From Lyophyllum atratum (taxonomy: Eukaryota > Basidiomycota > Agaricomycetes > Agaricales > Lyophyllaceae), in NCBI GenBank assembly GCA_014905825.1, contig JACGCN010000009.1, positions 1,178,001-1,242,000 of the forward strand: a DNA stretch of 64,000 nucleotides. The letters are read 5' to 3'. The notes beneath the pieces were generated by a model that saw only the letters and a program-made list of their open reading frames with translations, was not told where the DNA came from and searched no databases. The first letter of the stretch is position 1, and each line of letters starts with the position of its first letter. Both the position numbers and the translations under genes were made by a program. Of the stretch, positions 57,273-64,000 are shown one piece after another.

Positions 57273-57705
57273 TGGCGAAGGAGGATCTGATAAAGGCGGT
57301 GGAGGCGGTGGAGATGGAGGTGGTGGCGGGGGCGACGGTGGTGGCGGAGGTGGAGAATCCGCTCTTTGTGAGGCGGACGCGGATGCGGATGCTACTGGGC
57401 CTGCTGCCTGTTGAGCACGGGTGAGGATCGCCAGGGCGTGACGATGGGATTACCAGGACGTGAATAAACGTCGGCTTGGCGGGAGCGGCGGGGAGACGGT
57501 ATTGGCGGGAAGGTTGATTTGGGAGCGTTTGTGTTCGGACGCGTGTGGGGACGCGCTACAAGTTTCCTTTATACAAGGCGGGAGCGCTGATCCTTGGTTC
57601 GGGGTTCTTGACGTGACAGGGGTGGCACGGGAGAAGCGAGAAGGAATATGGTAATCTCGTGGGCAATCCCGCGCGATTATACAGTCGCAGATGTTTAAAA
57701 AAAAG

Positions 57706-57914
57706 TGTAATCAGACGCTGGTGTCTGACCACTAGAGCGTTGATGATACAGAGACGCGCAGACAAAACAGTAACGAAGTCTGTATTGAAAAGTAAGGTGA
57801 AGATACAAAGGCGCGTTCTCTGTCTATATATATAGGTGTGACCATAACGGTAACGTGATCTTGTCACCATGACGTGGTTGTCAGTAAGTTGGAGGTAAGC
57901 GTGCCATGCTTACA
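57706..57914 (-). repeat. 5' LTR (element orientation)
   Basis: 209 bp, identical by eye to 52220-52428; probable promoter for the Gag-Pol transcript, with a TATATATATA motif inside. Confidence 0.95.
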
Positions 57915-60386
57915 GGAACCTCAATGCCAGCATGACATCCCAGTTGAGTTTCTTTGACAGTTGTTGAACCAGATCCACCACCTTGTTTTGTCACGTGGCC
58001 TCGCTCTTTAAAGCCTTTATGTTGCCTTTCCACTTTGCCCCCCAGCCCTCGTTGAGCTCTCGAACCGAAAGGTGGCCATTGAGGCCCTCCACATGTTCAG
58101 CCCAGATATCCGTGACCTTCTTCACGGTTGCATACTCGTAAACGGGCAGCCAGCACTCGCTTTCTGGGATCCACTTCCACTTGTGTTTCAAAAGGCACTC
58201 CTCAGTGTACCTGACTATCAGACGACGCCATGCCACAGCCTCCTTCGGTTCCAAGAGTGGTGTGGGAATCGGACCATGCACCGGGGGTGCTGGAGCAGCG
58301 GACACAATAATGTCGAGAGGGAAGCGGGTGGGTAAGAGGAAAGGGATAGATCAAGTCTGGTGAGATGAACACAGTAGAAACACTTGGTGCTTCCGCAGCA
58401 TGAGAAGATAGAGGTGAAGGGGAAGATGTACCAATGGCCGAAGGGGAGAGGACAGGGATGGGTAGGTCCATCGGTATTTCTAGTGCCCACGGTGATGCGT
58501 GTTGGAGTTGACCGGCCGAGGCCCAAAAGCTCTATATTTAGATTTGTTTATTTTCCGATCATTGACTTGCCGCCTCCTGCTGTAGGCATTTTTCCGTCTC
58601 ATTTCTATTCCTTTGCACATATATATTTGACGGCTACGTACTGGTACAGCAGTGGAATATACATCATTAACCCCCCCTCACCTTGTCCTCGTCCCCCGAA
58701 GTCTGGTTTCTAACAATGCGGCCTGCACCAATAGAAGGGATGTGATGCAAGGAGGGGTTAGTACTGCCGCAACAAGAAGATGTTCAGTAAAAGTTAGTGG
58801 AAATTTCAATTGATGAGCACTCACTTGCGCTGCGTTGGCTTCTGGCAAGTATTCCCCATAGAGAATTAGCCATCTGTTCAGGGAGATCCTGAAAGGCGTG
58901 GCGAGCCTCTTCCTCTGCACGGTCAATACACGAGGTTGAGTCTTCTGTGAATTTACAGAATACTTCTGTGTTGAAAGGCGCATAACGGAAAATAGACCAC
59001 CCTGGATATCTACAAAAAAGGACAGCTGCATCTTGAAGGAGGACTAAATGAAACCAGAACAGCAAATGGAGGAATTGCCAAAGTGCGATGTCTTCAGCAA
59101 GTCGGTTGGTGGCCTGTCACTCCTCCAGTCTAGCGATCTCCTGCTCGACCCAGGGAAATACAGCATCAAGTAGGTCAGCAGGTGGTTCTAAAGTATATGT
59201 TTAGCACAGAGTTCAGAACTGGAAACAACATGATACGTACCCAAACATCTACGTGCAAGAAAGTATGTCTCAGGCTTTCTTCCATTGAGCATAGCCGCCC
59301 TGAGCATGGCATCAACCGGAAGGGTGCGGTCATAACAGGGCTTGAAGGAGTCGCTTTTGCTCCATCCTCCTAGTGCCTTGGCGCCATCGACACTGGCCCT
59401 GTGCTCCAAAGTAGACTTGCTGGAGATACAGTATAGGCGTCAACAAGATCACGAACCTGCATTGGTCCCAGCCGCCTTGGGAACCTGTGCCTTCTGCATC
59501 CACTTTGGCTTGTTAGGTGAAGCTGCCCTTTTAAACGTACAAATTCACTCATGGTTGCGGAGAGGGGTGAGGGCCTCGGTGTCACCCTCATAGTTGCTCT
59601 GATGACTGAGGCGCCACTACTCAAGGGCACTGATTGTTTCCTTGAAAGACCACTTTCCCACGTTGTCGTCCAGTGAGTCGTTGTGGCTTCCTCTTTTGCG
59701 CTGAAAAACACAGTGGTTCAGAATTCCGAGTATCTCAGGGCATGAGAAGATCATCGCACCTTAGGCCGAGATGCCTCATAATCGAGGAACATCATCACCT
59801 CCGCAGCCGTGATAGGAAATGCCAGCAGAGCATCCCGGCTGGGATCATCAGTGATGACGGAGGGTTAATGGGTGCACTCCCACCATTGCTGGTAGGCGTT
59901 GACATGGTTCACATAGGTGTCTCTCGTGGCCTTGTCATCCTGTTCACGGGCCACCTATTCCTTGTGCTTGGCATGTGAGTCGGCATGAAGCATCTTTTTC
60001 GAATGTGCAACTCGATCCGATTCTATGGGATTTGCTGAGTCGGGTGACGTGGGCGTGGGCTGACAGCTTGTCTCATTGTTAATTTCGACTGTGTTGAAGT
60101 TTGTAGACTCCCGGAAAAAGCGAAATGGAGTTACCGGAAGCTCTGGGGGAGGTGGTACGTAGTGGATAAATTGAGCATCGTTGTGGAGTCGGCGCCACTT
60201 GTGGGCCAATGGAGGCAGCTCATGACTGCTTCTCCTGTGAAAGGTGTTTGGGGTGCTTGGAGCTGTCCATTGCATGCTACCACGACCTTGACGAGGGAAA
60301 GTCAGAGAGTGAAGACGGTCTTGAAAATTGAGTGATTTCAGTATACTCGCAAGGCCGCTTATAGGAGCCGAGTACTTAGATAGCAA

Positions 60387-61582
60387 GGCGCAGCCGTGTC
60401 TCGTTGCTAATGCACAAAGGTAAAATTACGTCTGAGTGGAGGGGCAGATCATGCAGTTGAAGCAGGAAGGAAGATTGAGGACTTGATGCTATGTTGGTGT
60501 CGGCTGAATAAAGTACTGGTACTATCTTCACTGTTGAGAATCCTTGGAGGATTTCTCAGTTTTGCTTGGAACTTCCTCGACTGTGTCTTGAACTGTTCAC
60601 ATCCGCGTGGATTCCAGTTGAGGAGGAATTGGGATCCTTGGTGGTGACAAATGATATGGTGGAAGATTACTTGATTAAGTACAGTAGCAATTTGAGGCGC
60701 GAGATAGAGTAGGAACAGAGAAAACGGAGATGAAGTTTTGACGACGCGTGGTAAGCGCCGTTTATGGAAATTACCACGATTCCGATCGTTGGTCTGGGCC
60801 CTTACCTATTTGAGCCAGGCAAGAGCCAGGTCTCAGATACTCCTCCGAATAGGCGTAGTATTGGGTTGGAGACCTTCGGCTAGCTACGCGGGGGTCTCCG
60901 GCAGGGTCTCCAGCACAGTGTGGAGACCCAGAATACACTCTATGTACCAAGCTTACAGAAACCCCCGGATTTAGATCTCGGCCACGCCATGCTCGCAATG
61001 GCCCATACTCGCACGTCGGTTCTGGGTGCCGAAATGTCAGATGCGATACGAAAAACATTCTCCGATTTCATCATAGCCTCTAATTATACGAGCTCGATGC
61101 ATCGCGATGACCTTACATTCTTGTGGCTGACTGTCGAACAACGAACACGATTCCCGGCATTGTCGAAGAACCTGTCCCGCGGTAGTCAGACGGTGAGTGG
61201 CCACATCAGAAATGACACTTGTGTGCACAACACTGGAGAACTTTCTGCATTGCTCATTGATTCGACGAGCCCCGGGTAAACATCCGCACCTCATTCAAGG
61301 CCTCCTCCTCCAGAACCCTGTCGAAGAAATGCAGGGTTTGCAGAGGGAGATACAAATCTGCTTCAAGGATTACAACGAGGATGTCCTTCGGCTTCTGTGC
61401 AGCAATGCGTGCACGACGTTCCTGGCGTCTCGGTTTATTTAGACATAGTTCCGCTTGTATAATGGGTTCTTTGTGACGATTTTTGTCGCAATCCAGGCGC
61501 GCGGTGAACACGATCTATTTCATCTCAATCTTATCCACAGATCACATGCTGCTTTTCCCCCCTTTTAACGCCGTGCTTAACG
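60387..61582. other. Right internal part of the 11.3-kb element, unassigned
   Basis: Only short frames. One plus-strand run at about 60965-61279 (contains DAIRKTFSDFIIASNYTSSM and DDLTFLWLTVEQRTRFPALS) reads like a coding fragment but I recognise no family. A perfect 9-bp-stem hairpin sits at 60904-60929 (GGGTCTCCA / TGGAGACCC). Confidence 0.4.
60904..60929. repeat. Perfect 9-bp hairpin in a GGTCTCC-rich patch
   Basis: GGGTCTCCA (60904-60912), an 8-nt loop and TGGAGACCC (60921-60929). A third GGGTCTCC lies just upstream at about 60893. Confidence 0.8.
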
Positions 61583-61680
61583 CCGAACGGAGCCCTTCAC
61601 CAAACAGCGCTTAAGTGAAAGCAGACCTTATAATAACAGATCGACTATCATCTGTTACATAAGGTCTGTTTGGAGACTAA
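61583..61680 (-). repeat. Right terminal inverted repeat, split by a 52-bp foldback
   Basis: The inverted counterpart of 50340-50386. Its outer TTAGTCTC (61673-61680) and inner 38-bp block (61583-61620) are separated by about 52 extra bases that form a strong hairpin (61622-61668). Confidence 0.8.
61622..61668. repeat. 18-bp-stem hairpin inside the right TIR
   Basis: CAGACCTTAT (61622-61631) pairs with ATAAGGTCTG (61659-61668), and TAACAGAT (61634-61641) with ATCTGTTA (61650-61657). The loop is CGACTATC, with only two or three unpaired bases in the stem. Absent from the left TIR. Confidence 0.9.
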
Positions 61681-61687
61681 CTACTTG

Positions 61688-61825
61688 TAGGGGTAAGGGG
61701 GAATTAAGAGATGAAGCTTACTTGAGGGGGAAACTGCTCACGGGCGGCTTGAGATGGTGGTGGTCCGGAGATGGCCCGAAACGATGATCGGAGAAGTGGC
61801 TGTGCAAATTTTTGTTCTCCTTACG
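61688..61825 (+). promoter_or_regulatory. Remaining upstream region of UTP22
   Basis: 138 bp between the right target duplication of the 11.3-kb element and the UTP22 start codon. Before insertion, this joined directly to the 170 bp upstream of the EthD gene, so the two genes probably shared a divergent promoter region of about 315 bp. Confidence 0.5.
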
Positions 61826-64000
61826 ATGGCGTTGAATCTCAAGAGGAAGAGAGGAAAGGAGGAAGGATCTCGCAAGGTATGTCTAAATCATTTATTGAGG
61901 AGAGTAAGCTCATATGGCTTTCAATTCAGACTAGAAAAGTCGACGAGGAGCTCACGGGCCTCGAATCTGATCTCCATGGTTCAGACGACGAGCTACCCAC
62001 CAATCGACTGGAGAATGGGGACGATAGCGCAATAGAGACTGATGGAGAGGAAGAAGAAGATGAAGGGCAATGGGAAGGCGTAGACGTCGAGGCTGCAGAA
62101 GATGGACACCAGCCAGGGACCAAGCCCAGTAAACCACCAACTGGCGAGGAACTGCGAGCTATCAAGGACGCGACAGATCTCTTCAGGTCAAGCTCTTTCA
62201 AGTTGCAGGTGCGTTTGGAATGTATCCTACAGCTAATGTGGGTCTAACGCTGCTTTAGATTGACGCCTTACTACCAAACGTGCGGCCAAAAACATCTCGA
62301 ATACCACCGCTCGAACGCTTTTTGCTTTCACTCCATGCATTTCTCATGGGCCTCCCATCTGTTTCTCCAAAACATCCACTTGAAGCGTCCAGACAGCTGC
62401 TCAAGAAGGGTGTCTCCGTTCCGTATTCAGTACCCCTTCCTACCGAGGAAACGAATTGGAAGGTGGCTTTCGAAAAGCCGAGCGACATCGCAGTCGTAGG
62501 AAGCTGGCCAAATAAAATCAGTGTGAAGGCTAAGGATAACGTCAGGTTTGGTGTGGACATTGCGGTCGAGATGCCAAATGTAAGTCATAGTCATATGGGA
62601 ATGCTCCACACGCTAAAGTCGTATCGCAGGACCTCTTTCAAGAAAAGGACTACCTTAATGGTCGTTTTTTCCATAAACGAGCATTCTACCTTGCGACGAT
62701 AGCCTCTGCGATCAACAGCCCTAAAAGCGGACTCAACGTTGACGTACAATACGACTCCCTTTCGGACGACCCGCGTCTGACAAAACTTGTCCTAACTCCT
62801 AAAAAGGGTACGTGGGGTGCTGATCCAGCCAAGCCTTTACTCACACTGCGTAGGTGACTCCGTGACCGACTTCACCAAGCTCAATGCCCAGGTGAATTTC
62901 ATACCCGTGCTTTCGGCGCAATCCCCAATACCTTTACACCGACTCTCCCCTTCGCACTCCAACATTCGAATCAGCTCTGCGACGAATGACGAAGCTAAAA
63001 CCGCCAACCCCCCAACTCCAATATACAACACCGCCCTTCTTTTAGCTTTGGCGCCCAAGACCCAGCTTCTAGCCACGCATGCGCTTAAAGACCATTCGCC
63101 GGCATTTAGCGATGCTCTGACTTTGCTTCGCGTATGGGCGAACCAGCGTGGCTACGGCCCTGGATCGAGGATTTGTGTCCGTGGATTCGAAACGAGAGGA
63201 TCGTGGTGGAGCTCGTTGCTAGGTCTACTGATTAGTGGAGAAGAGCGCGCTGGTGCACCTAAAGCGTCTAAAAGGAAACCGCTAGGCAGGGGTTTGAGCT
63301 CGTATCAGCTATTCAGGGCTGCTTTGGATTTCCTATGTGAGTCTCCTTTAACCTAAGCAAAACCCAAAGCTTATATCTTTTCCCAGCCAAACATGATTTC
63401 CATAAAGACCCTGTTTTTCTCAGAACCGAGAAGGGAGTGCACAGAGTAAGTGTCATAGTGATATCTATGTGCCTATCTTACTATCTCCTTTAGTTCCCGC
63501 CTGAAGAGTACCAGCAGCACCATGAAATAACCTTCGTAGATTCCTCATCAACAGTGAATTTGTTAGCCGGTGTCCCTCTTGGTTCGCTTGAATTGGTAAG
63601 CTTCTCATATTTCACGCCAGCATCATCGTTGACCAATAAACTTCAGCTCCGCCATGATGCGCTTAAAACCCTCGAATCATTGGACCATGCCTCGATTTCA
63701 GCCGACCCATTCACTGATGTTTTCCTCACCGACCACCGCGACCTTCCCACAAGGTTTGACACCGTGGTCCGTGTTGACCTTTCGTCCGCCAAACCCTTGA
63801 ACCCATCCATACACTCCACCCTGGATTTCGGTTCTCCCGCAAACGCTCTTATGGCGTCTCTATCCTCACTTCTCCACCACGGTCTTGGTGATCGCACAAA
63901 GGCGGTCACCATCCTCCACGCACCGTCTTTCCCCCGCTCTTTGTCTCAAGCACATCCGACCAACCCTAGCGTGATATACGTTGGCCTTATCCATGACCCC
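61826..64000 (+). CDS. UTP22: U3 snoRNP/UTP-C protein Utp22 (NOL6/Nrap family), 5' part
   Basis: Nucleolar pre-18S rRNA processing factor with a degenerate nucleotidyltransferase fold; the essential yeast homologue acts in the UTP-C subcomplex. Start ATG 61826 (MALNLKRKRGKEEGSRK), then an intron to 61930 (joins SRK to TRKVDEELTGLESD). An acidic low-complexity region (ETDGEEEEDEGQWEGVDVEA) leads to the Nrap core: IDALLPNVRPKTSRIPPLER, FLLSLHAFLMGLPSV, KPSDIAVVGSWPNKISVKA, RFGVDIAVEMPN, NGRFFHKRAFYLATIASAIN, HSPAFSDALTLLRVWANQRG and DVFLTDHRDLPTRFDTVVRV. Introns at about 62207-62257, 62581-62629, 62807-62851, 63336-63387, 63448-63494 and 63597-63645 restore frame. The frame is open at the window end. 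Confidence 0.9.

Larger units (their letters stand above)
52215..57919 (-). mobile_element. Complete Ty3/Gypsy chromovirus with identical LTRs and 5-bp TSD
   Basis: Two 209-bp LTRs (52220-52428 and 57706-57914) read identically by eye, begin TGTAA and end TTACA, and carry a TATATATATA stretch. The target duplication GGAAC flanks the element (52215-52219 and 57915-57919). Orientation is minus: the 5' LTR is the right-hand one. One intact Gag-Pol frame lies between. A purine-rich tract, GGGGGAGGATGGGCGAG on the minus strand (52429-52445), abuts the 3' LTR and is the likely polypurine tract. Next to the 5' LTR there is an A/T-run (CTTTTTTTTAAACATC) without an obvious tRNA primer-binding site. 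The element interrupts the Ndc10/GCR1_C pseudogene between codons for Phe and Leu. Confidence 0.95.
52105..60386 (-). pseudogene. Ndc10/GCR1_C (Crypton-like) gene remnant, split by the chromovirus
   Basis: Minus-strand remnants in family order. N-terminal frame 60386-59955; then FPITAAEVMMFLDYEASRPK, an intron, RKRGSHNDSLDDNVG, ETISALE, WRLSHQSNYEGDTEALTPLR, RTFKRAA-like sequence and KAAGT. A large internal deletion removes most of the recombinase-like core. It resumes at GAKALGGWSKSDSFKPCYDR, TLPVDAMLRAAMLNGRKPET and YPGWSIFRYAPFNTEVFCKF. The C-terminal GCR1_C-type domain is in 58305-57991: WIPESECWLPVYEY, TVKKVTDIWAEHVEGLNGHL, ELNEGWGAKWKGN. The frame then runs across the insertion site (LALRF / LCEHYEHLTPRAFTNLLGW) to a stop at 52105-52107. 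Three in-frame nonsense codons (TAG 59617-59619, TGA 59545-59547, TGA 57991-57993) show it was dead or dying. Family assignment is from recalled agaricomycete Ndc10/Crypton proteins. Confidence 0.7.
50340..61680. mobile_element. 11.3-kb TIR-bounded composite transposon with 7-bp TSD
   Basis: Inverted ends face each other: TTAGTCTC at 50340-50347 and GAGACTAA at 61673-61680. Next inward on each side is a 38-bp block starting TTTCACTTAAGCG (50349-50386 and, inverted, 61583-61620) with 35 of 38 identical. Immediately outside both ends is the direct repeat CTACTTG (50333-50339 and 61681-61687), a perfect 7-bp target-site duplication. Cargo: a captured ADE2 fragment (plus strand), a decayed Ndc10/GCR1_C gene (minus) and a nested chromovirus. 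Without the chromovirus the element is about 5.6 kb. Two copies of the palindrome ATCTATTTATAGAT (50427-50440, 50490-50503) lie just inside the left end as possible transposase-binding sites. The mobilising enzyme and superfamily are not identified. Confidence 0.8.

Noticed and set aside
50340..61680. Crypton element proper as the explanation for the whole 11.3 kb
   Set aside because: Cryptons are not known for long inverted termini and multi-bp target duplications like those seen here, and the recombinase core is deleted, so the Ndc10-like gene is treated as cargo or a remnant.

Overview
The window is nuclear DNA of a filamentous basidiomycete, most likely an Agaricomycete. Genes are split by many short (about 50-70 nt) GT-AG introns. 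Several gene families present are typical of Agaricomycetes: proline-rich BRI3-like proteins, fungal CorA-like transporters and EthD-repeat proteins. A secreted CBM1-linked glucuronoyl esterase and a P450 fit a plant-biomass-degrading lifestyle. Introns were placed by eye from splice signals and reading-frame continuity, so exon edges are inferences.

Layout. 0-12.5 kb: a truncated oligopeptide (OPT) transporter, a poorly resolved 3-6 kb stretch, an ArsB/NhaD (citrate-transporter-like) permease, a CorA-like metal transporter and a small protein with a possible PD-(D/E)XK core. 12.8-17.8 kb: three tandem BRI3-like genes, with one copy of a dispersed gene family between them. 18.5-27.5 kb: an EXPERA protein divergent from a giant pre-SET/SET/post-SET histone methyltransferase, which converges on an E2 ubiquitin-conjugating enzyme. 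Both chromatin/ubiquitin genes carry several SUMO-interaction-like motifs. 28.4-29.0 kb: a small TIR element with a perfect 6-bp target duplication. 29-37 kb: mitochondrial HSP60, CE15 esterase, mitochondrial NUBPL/Ind1 Fe-S factor and a secreted disordered protein. 37-46 kb: second copy of the dispersed family, an intron-containing tRNA-Val(CAC), a G-domain-less GTPBP1-like protein, a degenerate tandem duplication and a P450. 46-50 kb: a heptad-array coiled-coil protein, a small secreted cysteine-rich protein and a two-repeat EthD protein. The right end holds the 5' part of UTP22/NOL6, a ribosome-biogenesis factor.

The most unusual object is a nested mobile-element complex at 50340-61680. 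It has inverted ends (TTAGTCTC plus a 38-bp block with 35 matches) and a perfect 7-bp target-site duplication (CTACTTG). It sits in what was a roughly 0.3-kb divergent intergenic region between the EthD gene and UTP22. It contains a captured, decayed ADE2 (AIR carboxylase) fragment and a pseudogene resembling Crypton-type Ndc10/GCR1_C proteins. Within that pseudogene lies a complete, very young Ty3/Gypsy chromovirus with LTRs that appear identical, a 5-bp target duplication and one intact 1593-codon Gag-Pol frame.
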